Shown here in pieces: positions 10,629 to 22,490 of a stretch of 64,000 bases of DNA. A program made the position numbers and the translations under genes. The notes below the pieces were generated by a model, which worked only from the letters and a program-made list of their open reading frames with translations, was not told the DNA's origin and did not search any database. Origin of the DNA: Seriola aureovittata (lineage: Eukaryota > Chordata > Actinopteri > Carangiformes > Carangidae). The DNA lies in assembly GCF_021018895.1 (NCBI RefSeq), contig NC_079372.1:19387737-19451736 (forward strand). The letters are read 5' to 3'. How positions within the stretch are numbered: position 1 is the stretch's first letter; each line of letters opens with the position of its first letter.

Positions 10629-13526
10629 TGCCGTGAGGGCTGAGCTCAAGTTTGGACTCTGTAGACGCATGGATTGAGGAGGAGCTGATCAGCTAATGGA
10701 GCCACCTCCCTATACTCAGTGTTGGAGCATTAGCGTCCCCTAGTGTACCAAGTTGTCCTTGCAGCTCTGCAGATATAAAGACTCCAGGATGCAACTTCCT
10801 CTGCTTTCATCACAGAGCGGTTTAAGGTGAAACACAAGAACAAACCCCTCACTACTAAGTGATCCTCTGTTGAGCCATGTGAAATAATATGGAGGTCAGT
10901 TGCAGAAAAGCGAATTAAAATCAGGTGGCGATTCAGTGTTTTGCTCATTACACACATCAGCAGGGCTTGGGCCTGGGTTGTCTCATCAAAGGAGAGCACA
11001 AATTCTGATTGCAGCTGTTCAGAAAGATATGAATTCTTCTGGGGGTTACAACAGAAGTTCTCCTTCAGAGCAATGACAGAGAGGAGACAGAGAAAAAAAT
11101 CACCACAGGAGAGACCGAGGCAAAACAAGCACAATGAGGAAAAGCTGTCTGGCACTGCTCCTGACCTCATCACACACAGAGAGAAATGCTACAAAAGCAA
11201 TTTCCAAGTGTTATTCCCCGTCTTCTTCATGCTATATCATGTCTCAATTATTAACAACCCTCAGACAGAAACAGACGTGTTGTTAGATCCCAAGACAACA
11301 AACAATACACAGGTTATGTGAGTCCAGTACGGAGAGAGAGCTGGGCACGTTTGAATCAAACATTGTGGCTTATTTGATCATTGAAATAATGAAAAGCTGA
11401 CTCCAGCTGACCTGCAACCATAGGAAAACAAGCACAAACAAATTTCCTTTAGGTTTCCTTACTGCAAACAACCCGCAGGCTGGACACCGTGACACACCCA
11501 CCCCTAGTTTCCTGACATCTATGTAATTTTCCCTCATTACTGTACTACAGGCTTTAACAGGTATAATGTAGCAGCATATTGACAAGAGCAGCCGTTTGCA
11601 TTGCACTGTGCAGCTTGCAGCCATGAGATGGCAGCAGATGCAAAGAGTAGCCCCCGTTCTGTTCAGTCACACTGTGCCAGAAGTAAGAAGAACTACACTC
11701 CTCCACAGGTAGGGGAAGAGTCTCATAATCACTCTATAGACATGCATCTCATTCCCACATGACTGATGAAGCAATAAATAAAAAGGTGGGAAACCTATGA
11801 AGTTCATTAACTGAGTGCAACTGTCAATATACCGTATGTGCCATAACCTAGACCCATCACAATTGAAGTAAATTGTCAATATTACAATATATTTTTCCCT
11901 CAGAAGACCATAAATTTTGCGTTGATATCTATACTAGATTTACATAATTCAGCAAGATATATTCAGCCAGGGTAAATAAAATCTATTGTAGAAATATAGC
12001 TTAATCAATATAGTGTGAGTTGAGTATCCACGACTTCTCTGGTCATTACTTAGTCTTAGAAGAAGTAGTCGAGAAGAAGTAGGGAACTGGCACTTCATTC
12101 TTTTTTTTTTGGCAAAGTTCCTGCTGCATAAAAGAAGAACTGCAGTGACTGAGAAATTATAAAACTGGCAGAGGATCCATAAAGTATTTCACGCACTTTC
12201 CCACACGTCTATGAGACGCTTGAAACAGCTGCCTTTTGTTGTGTGTAGTGGAGCTTGTAGCGCAGTGTGATGCTCTGCAGCAGTGTTTACAGAATTCACA
12301 GCAGGTCAAGGCAGAAACCAGACAGAGGCAATAACACACAATGTAGGAATATGCCAGACTAACGAGCTTGGCCACGACACAAAGTTTGATGGAGCCTTGA
12401 AGATAAGAGTTTGCATATGGGTCAGGAATCATAGCGAAGGAGAGGACGGTAAACACAGCTGAGGTGCCGCCTGTATCTCGCTCTAGCAGGAGAGAGTGAG
12501 GTGGAGCAAAGAGGACAGTGTTCAGGCCTGCAGGGCTAAAGAGAGGTTTGGATCACTGCAAGGACCCTTGGTCATGTTCCAACCAAGTCAATTAAGTTAC
12601 AGCACTGTGTGTGTGTGAGAGAGAGCTTCACTCCCAATAAGGAAGAGAAGAATATAACTGACTAAGAGTTAACAGCCGAGTACAGACTCCCACTGGTTTC
12701 TGCAGCTGCCAAAAAGAATATGTGCAACTCAATAAACGTGCCTCTGGGCAGCAATAGTCTCACACAAGTCACAGCAAATCACAGCTGTTAATCAGAAAAT
12801 GTACCTTTGAAATACTTTATTTAAAAAAGGCAACTACTATAAAATCAGATCAGAACAAAAACGAATTAAACTGATGGAGAGAGAGAAGAGAAGATTTACA
12901 GAAGATCAGAGTCTAAAAATCACATAATAATGATCATCACACAATTATTTATAAGATATTAAAACTACATATACTAAAAGCAACTTGTCATTTAATTACC
13001 ATGCATTGGGGAATCTTAATTTTATTCTTATCTATTGTTATTTTTGTGCACTGGCAGTGCTTTACAATTTTTTGATATCTTTAAAATCTATACCACTTTG
13101 AATTTTTAATTGAAGCCATAATGAATTGAAAGCCTGGACAGATGGAACATTTAAAAAGGATACAACACTCAAACCAAATGATAAATTACTATCTTTTTGC
13201 TTTGTTTGCTGCCTTTGTTGCAGCTACACCAACATAATAAGATAATCCGATCTTTTAAGATTAACTGACGTTGAATCAAGTATATTTTATGGTCCTGCCA
13301 TTGTCTCACAACAAAGAAAGCTATGAAAGCGACAATTGTGTTTGTTACACAATAATTTCACAACATAATCTTTTTCTGCAACGTTTGCGAATCCCTTGCA
13401 GATTTCTGCTGCACTAGTTATTAAAGTTCTGGTAGAGTAGGAGTTGTCAGCCCTGCCTTGCTTCAACGCACTAAACATATGCTGCTGAGAGCATTTGCTC
13501 TCTGTACACACCTCACTGTTTTTTTT
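10629..13526. other. Non-coding stretch, no gene seen
   Basis: Mostly unique sequence with domain-free open frames on both strands (for example 10730-11173 minus and 10941-11321 plus, which overlap). A CTCF-like word is at 11621-11634. A T-rich stretch near 13030-13110 faintly resembles a LINE 3' tail but is too decayed to call. Confidence 0.5.
11621..11634 (+). promoter_or_regulatory. Weak CTCF-like core motif
   Basis: CCATGAGATGGCAG agrees with the CTCF core CCASYAGRKGGCRS at most positions, with mismatches at the S and Y bases. Chance occurrence is quite possible. Confidence 0.15.
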
Positions 13527-13642
13527 GGAAATAAACACTCGGGTACACACAGATGTAGCTGGAAATAAACACACTTGTGCGCACATATGCCTATGGAAAT
13601 AAACGGTCATACACTCTTGGAAATAAATGGCCGTGCATACCA
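13527..13642 (+). repeat. Degenerate 34-bp tandem repeat with GGAAATAAA boxes
   Basis: GGAAATAAAC starts at 13527, 13561 and 13595, exactly 34 bases apart, and GGAAATAAAT follows at 13619 after a shortened 24-base unit. Between the boxes the units share ACAC and TGTGC/GTGCG words. The conserved box is forkhead-like (ATAAACA in two units). This is a small minisatellite whose box is better preserved than its spacer. Confidence 0.7.
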
Positions 13643-14207
13643 GTATTCAAGAACCGACACGTAAACCTCCAAGGCCCAGACACCTTAAAATGGATACAAC
13701 ACATGTACAAGATAAACTTGATATTTACTGACAAGGATACATCCCACGGGACTAAACACCAAAGGAAAGGAAAAAGAAAAGCTGTTGCACAAGAGTTATA
13801 GACTTCATGTCTTTTGAAACGGTATCAGCCAACCTTAAACGCATGCATAAGCTTTAAGAATGTTCTAGTTGATGAAATTGAATTTGCAGACATCTGAAAT
13901 TTGATTCATTACAGTGAAGATATTGTCATCCACGCTGTCCTTATCACAACAGCCAGATCTCTTTGATGTTTGTCATGTGGGCCTGATCACCAGACAACAT
14001 GCAGCACCTGAAGAATGCGAAGGGCCTGGCTGCCAAATCTCAAATCATGTGTCTTGAAATAATGATTAATTAAAACAGTCTCAGTATTTCCAATGATCAC
14101 GTAATACGACAAGATAAATAAACCAGGCTGAAAGTTTACTGATTGATCACTCATCACAATCAAGTCTCTGAGGATTGATTTTCATAACATACTGACAAAT
14201 GTTGAAA

Positions 14208-14224
14208 GCAGCAGCAGCAGCAGC
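14208..14224 (+). repeat. (AGC)n microsatellite
   Basis: Five to six AGC triplets in otherwise unique sequence. Confidence 0.8.
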
Positions 14225-15910
14225 CTGAAAGATAGGACATCTTTCCAAAACTCAAAGCATGAAGAAAACAGCCGGCAGTAATGTCAAGTACAAGGGAGTC
14301 ATGGTTAAGGGGCTGAACAACAAAAAACCACCAGTATCATCCTTGAAACTGGTCTATTTACTGTGCATGTCATCTCGTTAGCCTCTTATCTGTGGAAGGG
14401 CTGATTGATACAGAAGGTCAGGATGACCCTGACTACAGGGAGGTTTTCTCTTGGACTGACGGACAAGGACATCTCCGTTCCAAGACTGGGCTCCTGGAGG
14501 GAGGCCCGGAGCCAGGAGACTGGAGCTGGGGGGCCAGGGGTCTAGCTCTGACCTCAAGGAAGGAGGCAGAGAGGACGCTAAACAGGAGAAGGAGTGAAAG
14601 GGATATGACAAGGGGGGTTGTCAGTGATGAATGGTCCATGATAACATATGGAGCTGCAGCTTGTCTGGCCCAAAATGGACGGTCTGAACTTTAGTCAAAG
14701 AAAACATTCATCAAAAAAGGGCTGAAGAACAAACCAGATGAGGAATAGCCTGTACATCCAAATATTGCAGGTCTAGAAGCCAAACTTATTTCTTTAATAT
14801 CTATAAGTAAACCAACTATTATATCACAACCTGAGCAACCTGATCGTTAAATGAACAGCCTCCCTCAAAACAAATATCAAACACCGACATCAACAACAAA
14901 GTCACAGCTGGCCTCCATGTTGATCCGTTCACAAAAAAACAATCCACTCCTCGAGTGAATCTCTCCACCACATGGTCATTTAGTTTCAATCCTGCAAGTC
15001 GATCTCACTGAATTAAACAACAGCCTTAAGAGAGGCAAAGAGCCAGAAAACCTCAACAGCTCAGTAGAAAGAGGGCGAAAATGAAGAAATACATTCCCAG
15101 CACGTCTGTTTCTCTACTGTCAGCTGCCAGTCACAAAGTGAGAGTCCAGCGGGAAATACTAGGGTAAGATGTGCAGAGTTGAAGGATTTATGTCTAGTGG
15201 CCACTTATCCACCAGCAAGCTTGATAATATTGAGCATTGCAGCTTATGAGTCAATATGAATGGCACCTATCCTCTTGGGAAAAGGAGGCTAAAGGGCTAG
15301 AAGCTACAGGCCATAACCCTCTGATTCTGATTACTGCACAGACTGACCTCCCAAACCAGACAGCAGATAATTGCATCCTCTCACATTTGGAAGTCACATT
15401 AAAGGGCTGATAATGGAGTTCTGGCTCAGAAAAAAGGAGATCACTGGAGCGGACGAGAGGAACAACGGACCTGTCTTTGGCTGGGGAGGGAAACTGGTAT
15501 CTGCTTGATTCATAGCTAAGCATACAAAAGATGTCCTCTCCACTGGCATGCATTGTTAATGGTGCATCGCTTTTGAAAAAGGCCAAACTACCTGTTCCTT
15601 GTTGAATGGGGCTGCTTGAGGAAAATGCCAGTGTGCAGATAATAGGCTCCGCTGGTGATGAGACCCATGCAGCTCATGGCAGAATGTGTTATTCATGTGC
15701 TATCAAGCACTGCAACAGAGCAATGACAAAAACATACGGTCTGACAATGTAAATGTGGCAAAGGTCCAGCAAGTGGTCAAATGCGACACAAGGTTGGAAA
15801 AATGAAAATGTCTCGCCCCATTAGCTCCTCCCTCCATACATCTTTTATCGTCAAATTTAAATGAGACACAACAAATGATTCAACGGGTGGAAGGAATGCA
15901 CCAGAGATAC
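14225..15910. other. Non-coding stretch, no gene seen
   Basis: Unique sequence. Open frames at 14378-14694 overlap on both strands and lack domains. No repeat family was recognised. Confidence 0.5.
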
Positions 15911-16840
15911 AGCGAATAGATTTTATTGATACCAGTACCATTATCGATTCTGCTTACTGGTCTTAATCGATTCCTGATCAATTTTTGTATAAAAATGTGT
16001 TTGCTACACAGTCACACCTGACTTAGCTTTGGCTATGCAATGTAAACATAAGCCTGTAGGTTATGACTGCAGCTTTATTATTCATTTTCCTTTTAGAAAT
16101 GTTGAAATATAAAATACTATTTACACTATGGCTTGGCTGAATACATGATGGTTATTATTTACTGAGAGATGTGCACCCATATTCCCCCAGTATGTCCAGC
16201 AAATCATCATTTTAAATTCAATATTTAATCAATAATCAATGTCAATCCATCTTGCACTAGTCAAGAGTTGTAAATAAACACTTGACAGAGAGACGAGATA
16301 ATCGCTGTCTTGTTTTACAATGATGTGCGCCACAGATTCTCAGGTCACTGCTGGAAAACACGAGTTTCATTCCGTGCATGCGCGAAATGGACGTTTCTTT
16401 TCTTCCAAGCTACGGTTTAAAACGCTGTACATAAAACACTCGCTTTTTGTTTTTACGTTTTAAACTTTTGCCAGGCACAAAGTCACATAACAGCCATGGA
16501 AGCGACAGATGAGCAAGACACACGAGCCAGGCTAGCTTAGCGGGGAAGGCTAGAGAGGTGCAGTGTAAGCTAGCACCTTAACGTGAGCCTACTGTTATTT
16601 AGTGACGTTAAACTTGAAGATCAATTTACCTGGTTGCTTTTTTTTTTTCCTCTGTGAAAGATTGTTCCGCTTCATCCTCTCATCAAAGTTGTAAACACTG
16701 ACACCCACTTTGACACGAGGGGCTCGCGGGGTGCTTGCGTAATGAGGCCTACGCAGCTTGCGTAGTGAGCGTATTGGCTCTTAAGAACATGCAAGCAGCG
16801 ATAAACAACTGCATCGGGTTCTTGATTCTAATCTCTAAAA
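15911..16840 (+). repeat. Probable interspersed element of about 0.9 kb, decayed
   Basis: The left part carries ATTGATACCAGTACCATTATCG and TTATCGATTC-type words, which I associate with a common teleost dispersed repeat that begins with such CGATACC phrases. The right part ends in TTCTTGATTCTAATC, loosely echoing the left end in inverted sense. The interior is AT-rich with stop codons in all frames. Boundaries are approximate and the superfamily is unknown. Confidence 0.4.
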
Positions 16841-16929
16841 ATAAACGTTAAGAAAAAGTGCAAAAACAGAAGTAAAACAGAGAAACGAATGAAAAAAGTT
16901 TAAACAGTATGTTACGGGCATATTATCAT

Positions 16930-17085
16930 TTTAGCATCTATTGTTTTTCTATTGTCTATTTTGATTGCCCTTCTATTCGCCCTCATTTTATTGTACCACT
17001 TGATTTTTTTTATTGTAAATCACTTTGAGCGACATCTCTTCTATGAGTAGTGCCCCGGAAAATAAAAATTGTTATAATTAAACGC
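16930..17085 (+). repeat. LINE-like 3' tail fragment
   Basis: T-rich sequence with repeated TATTGT words is followed by ATTGTAAATCACTTTGAGCG, a CCCCGGAAAATAAAAA piece and ATTGTTATAATTA. This matches the usual 3' end of fish retroelements, in which TTGTAAAGCACTTTG precedes AATAAA. No reverse transcriptase frame is attached. Confidence 0.5.
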
Positions 17086-18632
17086 CACAGGCGTTATGGG
17101 ATGATGGCAGAACTGTTTAGTGTGGTTAAAATTGACTCTGGTGGATTTGTCCATTAGGTTTAGTTGACCTATGCTGGTGCGAGAGCGCGGTCAGTGGAAC
17201 TGCAAACCAAACTTCATCAAGACTGTTCCAACCTCCACTTAACCACAACTGAACAAACCACAGGACTGTGTGATAGTAGCTACTACACAAATTTCACAAT
17301 ACGAGGTATTGTACTGCAACATTACAGGTAACCACACTGAAACAGCATCAAAGGTAAAAGTGGCAAAAACAGAAATGGAAATGGCATCAACAGCAGTCAG
17401 AGAAAGGAAATGTCACCCCTGCTATTACCTGTTGTCTGAACCCCATTTGGAAGAACAGACTAAACGTTAAATACTAATGCTGCTTTTCTGAAGCTGTGAC
17501 TCATTCTCCTCTTGCAGGTGCTTGTTTGCGGCGACTCGCTCAGGGAGGATGGTTCGCCTGCATAGCAGCTAATGAGATCCCCAAGGAAACCAACGCCTAG
17601 CAAGTCACAGACTGTTGTGAGCAGCAGAGCCTTCATAACCCCAACGTGCATGACCTTTGACCTCACCCCTACCCGCATCCCTGCCACATAATCTTATGAA
17701 AGTCTAAAGTCTCACTTGAGGGTTGATACCACATTCATGCAAGTAATTGTTAAACACACACACACACACACGACCACATACATGTTAAACACAATTAGAG
17801 TCACTGATACAGCTTCACTGAAAGCTGCAGTAATACAGTGTTAACTGGTACTATTAAACAAACAATTCAGCCATCATATAATAAGTATTTTATTATGTAT
17901 ACCTGTGCTTCTCCTTCTGTGAAAAGGGCCTTTGTGTGTGTGTGTGTGTGTGTGTTGACATATTGTGAATGTATACTGCTTTGCATAGCCTTGAATAATA
18001 GCCAGTTAACAGTTTTAAAAAAAAGAATTTCCTCAATGATTTCTTATTCATTTCACATTTTGAAATTTGATGATTGAGAAAACCAATTTGAAATAGTTTG
18101 TCCTATATTTGCAGTCATACAGCTGTTGTAAATTCACCATTGCAGTCCTAATTACACCACAACAAATTACATACATACAGAGTGTATTTAAAATGAAAGA
18201 CCTCTGCCCATAATTCTGTCAGCACGTACAACTATCAGAAGCAAAGGGGCTTTAATCTCCAGATTTCAAGCACACAACAGGTGAACACAGTCACAACACT
18301 CTGTTCCCTCAAAGTATGTATCCAGACACGACTCACAAACTTAACACAGACTTCCTGTACCTCATTAAATCAGCAACACACGCCAAGCCTTGACTGTTTC
18401 TCCTGTGTGTGTGGCATTGATTTTCAAGCTCAGTGAATTGACTGTCATTTTAATTAGTCCTCCATGAGAATGTTTCAGATAACATTTGATCTTAACAGAT
18501 AAACTGTTTAACCATCTACGTAGCGGGAAGTTCTCTTCTCTTTCCCACAAAGTTAAATCAGGACAGATCAAGCAGTTGTGAACAAACTGAAGAAGCAATG
18601 GGGGGACAGTTTGGTAAAAGCAAGTGCTTACC
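17086..18632. other. Non-coding stretch with short CA and GT runs
   Basis: Holds (CA)n at 17754-17771 and (GT)n at 17933-17955, again in facing orientation, about 160 bases apart. Open frames are short and domain-free. Confidence 0.5.
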
Positions 18633-18653
18633 TGCAATGATATATTTGTGAGC
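18633..18653 (-). CDS. Candidate 21-nt microexon, minus strand
   Basis: Read on the minus strand, a long pyrimidine tract (complement of 18654-18700, with T8, CCGTTCTTCTTTCCTTTCTG and then CTGCTGAAG) leads into 21 bases that end in TTGCAG, followed by the strong donor GTAAGC. The length is a multiple of three and all three phases are open; one phase reads LTNISLQ. Frame-preserving microexons of this size are typical of neuronal genes. The acceptor AAG is less common than CAG, and no neighbouring exon on this strand is secured, so this could be chance. Confidence 0.2.
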
Positions 18654-18738
18654 TTCAGCAGGCAGAAAGGAAAGAAGAACGGAAAAAAAAGACAGTTAGA
18701 GAATATTTGCAAAAAATAGGCACATAATAAGCATCAGA

Positions 18739-18767
18739 TTTTTTTTTTTTTTGGGGGGGGGGGGGGG
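18739..18767 (+). repeat. T14-G15 homopolymer junction
   Basis: Fourteen T are followed directly by fifteen G and then an AGGGAGG tail. The G15 run can fold as a quadruplex and is a slippage hot spot. Assembly length at such a run is unreliable. Confidence 0.85.
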
Positions 18768-19714
18768 AGGGAGGACAGAAGCAGAAATAGATGGATAAGC
18801 CTGAGGCGAATGAGTGACAGGATGTAGATGAAAAGGGAGGAGAAGGAGGAGAAGTGATCACAGACCACAAATGAAGCGTTTCCACATGTAATAATCAGTG
18901 TCACTAGCAAAAAGAATATGCGGGTCAAACTTGAGAAAACTTCCCCAAAAGAAGTTTCTACACATACAATCACTTCCATCTTCCATCTATTTTGAATATC
19001 GCTGAGGTAAAGAAATGCTAAACATAATGAAAAAGTGATGAAAGCTGCACAAAACGTTTGAACTAATAAGAGACCAAAGTTGTATACATTCAATTCAATG
19101 GCCCAAAGCCCAGCACCAACAAAGTACTACAATGATGTAGATGAAACACCTCAACAAACCCCACCACCTCAAACACAACAAACAGATAATCAACACAGAC
19201 ATACAGCATCATAAATCTTACTCATCTCCTCTATCGCACAGACTCACAGAGGCCTATCAATCTGCTGTTTTCCTGGCTGATGCAGATTGAGGGTGAGGAG
19301 TTCTGACAGAGGCATATGAGAGAGGCTCATCCATAAAACATGGCCAGGGGCCGGGTAAAAAACTGGGAGCCATTTACCAGAGAGGAAAATAGAAACCACA
19401 GTTCCCTCCATCGATTAATTTAACCAGGCACACATGTGGAGACGTTCTGTCCGTGTTCTGTGTGACCAATGACCCCGATCACTCTGCACAGAGATACACA
19501 CTGGCTTCAAATCACATTCTGTTGTCTTAAATGAAATGCTGCCTAATTGCCAATGTGGTCAGGTTTGGGGATTTTATCAGGTGATGCAGTATAATACAAC
19601 AGTCCGGCATGAAAAGCCAAAAAAGATGGATGATAACCAGGTGTAACGTTAAACTAAAGCTACTGTATTTCATCCAGCTGTGACCTTGGCATTTCGACCC
19701 TTATGTGTGTATTA
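18768..19714. other. Non-coding stretch, no gene seen
   Basis: Open frames on the minus strand (18655-19093) are hydrophobic, but they overlap each other and run into the homopolymer junction. No motif recognised. Confidence 0.5.
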
Positions 19715-19788
19715 CAGTGGTTCCCCTTTTGCTGGGGACCCCAGGAAACCCCTCAAGGACCCCATGGGGGTTGAGAAGAGAACCGCTG
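19715..19788. mobile_element. Small hAT-like MITE (74 bp)
   Basis: The left end CAGTGGTTC and right end GAACCGCTG are inverted repeats with one mismatch, and the interior has GGGGACCCC, AAGGACCCCATG and GGGTTGAGAA words. This is the layout of short hAT-type elements with CAGNGGTTC ends found widely in vertebrates. The flanking 8-mers GTGTATTA and GTTTATTT are similar but not identical, as expected for an old target-site duplication. It encodes nothing. Confidence 0.55.
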
Positions 19789-21578
19789 GTTTATTTTATA
19801 CAACATTTGTCTGATTAGGTAAGGTTGTTAACTCAAATTGTTGCTGTTTTGTAGTTGTACGTCTCTGGCTTTGTTGCTCTCATACTGGATATTACAGTAT
19901 TTCAGGTGCCTGCGTTTAGTGTGAGCAGTCGAGGCATGTTTCTTCACTTGGAGTGAAACTGGCTATTTACGGAGATTTGGCTTTAATTAGGCCTGAGACA
20001 TGTCAGGCAGCAGAGTTTGACTTTACCGGCTGGCTAATTTATCTTTAAAAGAAACCCCCAAATACCCTCAAATATAGTAAGTAGTATCATGACAACACTT
20101 CTCTACTGTGAAACATCCTTTTGCTTTTTCCAGCTTATTAAAACAGCCGCCGTCCAGACAGGAGGCTGTTTCATTAAAACGTATTCAACCGGCACCACAA
20201 TAACAGTCAACTACAAAAAAAAAAAAGAAAAAACATCCAACAGTGATTCCACACAATAACCTCACACCCTGACAAAACAGGTGTTTTGATGGGTTTTGGA
20301 TGGGGACGGGTATTAGCCGAGTGTCAGCTCTCCTCCTCTGTTCCACCCTCCTGCATTTCTCTCATTCTGCTTTCTCTGCTCTCCTCGTCCTGATCCTCAT
20401 TATTCCACACTGGAGTCTTTGGGGGAGCAAATGGTCTATTATCCAAAGATGGAGCTTAAGACAACTTAAAGCTCTGGAGGAGTGGCTATTTATTTGGGTT
20501 GAAAGACAGAGGGAGAAGGAGGGAGTGTGTGTCTGGCCTGGCGTTCCCATATCACTTAGGCTAATGTGATTAAGGGTGAGCGAGGAGGTGAGGAGGGGAG
20601 GGTTCATTTAGCTCAGAGCATGTTGGTCCTAAGTGATTCATGTCAGGGAAAGTGGAGGGGGGGAGGAGGTAGGGGTGGGGGCGTGGCCGGTCACAAGACT
20701 TCCTTAAACACATTCACACATGTATGCATGGTCACATAAGAATGGGTGTGTGTGTGTGTACCAGCTCGTTTTTAGTGCCTGGTACCAAAATTAGTACACA
20801 TGGATGCACACACACAAATGCTCACTGGTGCCACCCATGGTTAGAAATGAATCTATTAAATTTCATCTTTCTCACTCTTTTTTTTTTAATTTAGCTGTAA
20901 AGCCTTTCAGGAGATCTTGAGTGATTCTTTTCCATTTGTTCTGTATCAGAAGTGAGTGCAACACAAAACGCAGGAATAAATGTGTAGAAGAAGCGGAGAC
21001 ATGTTTTATCATTATGACTTAAGGTCAGGACGATCAACAGGTGTGTGACAGGGAGAAATAACCGTTGATGCCCTTGTCTCCTAATCCACCATTTCATCAA
21101 TATTAGCTTTTCCATTTCTCTAACTTTTCCAAAAACTGTTAATGATGGATGTCAGCTTCTGTTCTGGATCAGAAATATATGCTCCTCTCATGACTAAGAA
21201 AATCTAATCTGGAAACAGTCTTCATGTGTGTCTCTGATTTACACATCACATCTAACCCTCTAATGTTCGCCCCTTTTCCTGCTGTGACATCTTTCAGAGC
21301 AGAGACACTGTAAACACACCTGTCACCTTTCCAGAACGGTGCAGTTAAACCAGAAACGCCGCGGCTACACTGCGCTAAGAGACGAAAGAGTGAGCCGCAG
21401 CCCTGAAACAAGTTTTAAAAACATACAATCACCAATCAAAGCGTCTCAGGCGGAGGCTCCGACACTTTTTACAGGAGCACCAGATCAGCGCCCTGCAGTT
21501 GTGTGTTTGTCCTCAGTCCAATCAGGAAAAATCAGTAAAAAACCTGTTTATACCTGTTAATTTTGGTGTAAAAAGAGT

Positions 21579-21582
<4 letters not shown>
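19789..21582. other. Non-coding stretch, no gene seen
   Basis: Contains an A-rich run at 20215-20233, a G-rich patch at 20654-20690 and a T9 run near 20879. Open frames at 20300-20607 overlap on both strands and lack domains. Confidence 0.5.
20656..20681 (+). other. G-rich patch with possible G4 and KLF/SP-type box
   Basis: A G7 run, GGAGG, G4 and G5 runs lie within 26 bases, followed by CGTGGCC. The last part resembles a GC/CACC box (GGGGGCGTGG) bound by SP/KLF factors. No transcript start is evident. Confidence 0.3.

Positions 21583-21628
<46 letters not shown>
21583..21628 (+). repeat. (GT)n microsatellite, 23 units
   Basis: Pure GT run. It faces the CA tract at 21753-21800 with the palindromic repeat element between them. 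Confidence 0.95.
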
Positions 21629-21630
<2 letters not shown>

Positions 21631-21702
21631 CAGGGCCTCAAACATGGCAGATGGATCCATTGAACTCTGAATGGCTTTCTGCATATTACCACACACACGC
21701 AC

Positions 21703-21757
21703 GTCTGTCTGTGTGCACATGTTGGATGAGGGTATTACCCTAAAGAAATCCCAACAC
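21703..21757 (+). repeat. Duplicated palindrome-bearing element, copy 1
   Basis: These 55 bases recur at 31897-31951 in the same orientation with one substitution (A at 21742, G at 31936). At the centre is the perfect palindrome AGGGTATTACCCT (21729-21741), flanked by TGTTGG upstream and CCAACA downstream, which pair as outer arms. GT-type words lie on its left and a CA tract on its right. No family known to me matches. A coding reading is an artefact of the flanking repeats. Confidence 0.6.
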
Positions 21758-21800
21758 ACACACACACACGCACGCACGCACACACACACACACACACACA
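21753..21800 (+). repeat. (CA)n microsatellite with CGCA interruptions
   Basis: CA run broken by three GCAC units near 21770-21780. It follows directly on the palindrome-bearing element. Confidence 0.9.
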
Positions 21801-22344
21801 TTATAAACACACAGACACAGCATGTCGACGGCACTGGGCTCTCAAACGGAATCAAAAGAATCAAAAGTTTCTCTGGAGTGAGTTTTCAAAACGCGGATGA
21901 ATACGTGTAGAGACACAAAGAGAAGAATCTGGTCTCAACATTCAGCGTTAAAAAAGCAAAACAAAGCACAAAGCTGGCCTCACATAGTGTCACAAATGCA
22001 GCTTCTTCTCTTAATGCTGTTATCTGTAACGATGAACACGCATGAACACTCCAGTCAAAATTTGTGTGTGTTTGTAACAGGGGGAGGGGGTCTTTGTTTG
22101 CCACTCAGCTGTATGTTGACTGGCAAAAAGAGATCCCCCCTCTCCTCCTCTACGAATACTGTCCCCTCCCAGAAAGACTTCCCCTGAAGAAAGGAAGGAT
22201 TTTACAGACAGGAAGAAAAATGTGTCATCCCTTCCTCCCTCCCTCCCCGCTTTACCTCTATTGTACACTTTTAAATGCCACCCCCCCTCTGTTTTTACAT
22301 TCAAGTGTATTTGCAGAACAGAAGTAAGGCAGTCAACCTGCTTC
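21801..22344. other. Non-coding stretch, no gene seen
   Basis: Several overlapping short open frames on both strands; the minus-strand frame at 22020-22526 runs through the SINE and its GA tract and is not a gene. Confidence 0.5.
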
Positions 22345-22490
22345 AAATACTTTTTTTTCTTCTTATATAAGTATAAGTATAAAGAGAGAGAGAGAGAGAG
22401 AGAGAGAGGATGACATGCAGCACAGGACCTGAGTCGGAGTCGAACCCAGACCGCCAAACGCTTTACAAAGTCAACCACTTTCCAGACGCT
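22345..22490 (-). mobile_element. tRNA-derived SINE, minus strand
   Basis: On the plus strand GGAGTCGAACC at about 22435-22445 is the exact reverse complement of the RNA polymerase III B box GGTTCGACTCC. Next to it are GATGACATGCAGCA and a (GA)n run, followed by a T-rich end at 22350-22370. In SINE orientation this is a tRNA-like head, a TGCTGCATGTCATC body, a CT-repeat and an A-rich tail, the arrangement of a common teleost SINE. The A box is not clear, so the head may be truncated. Confidence 0.65.
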
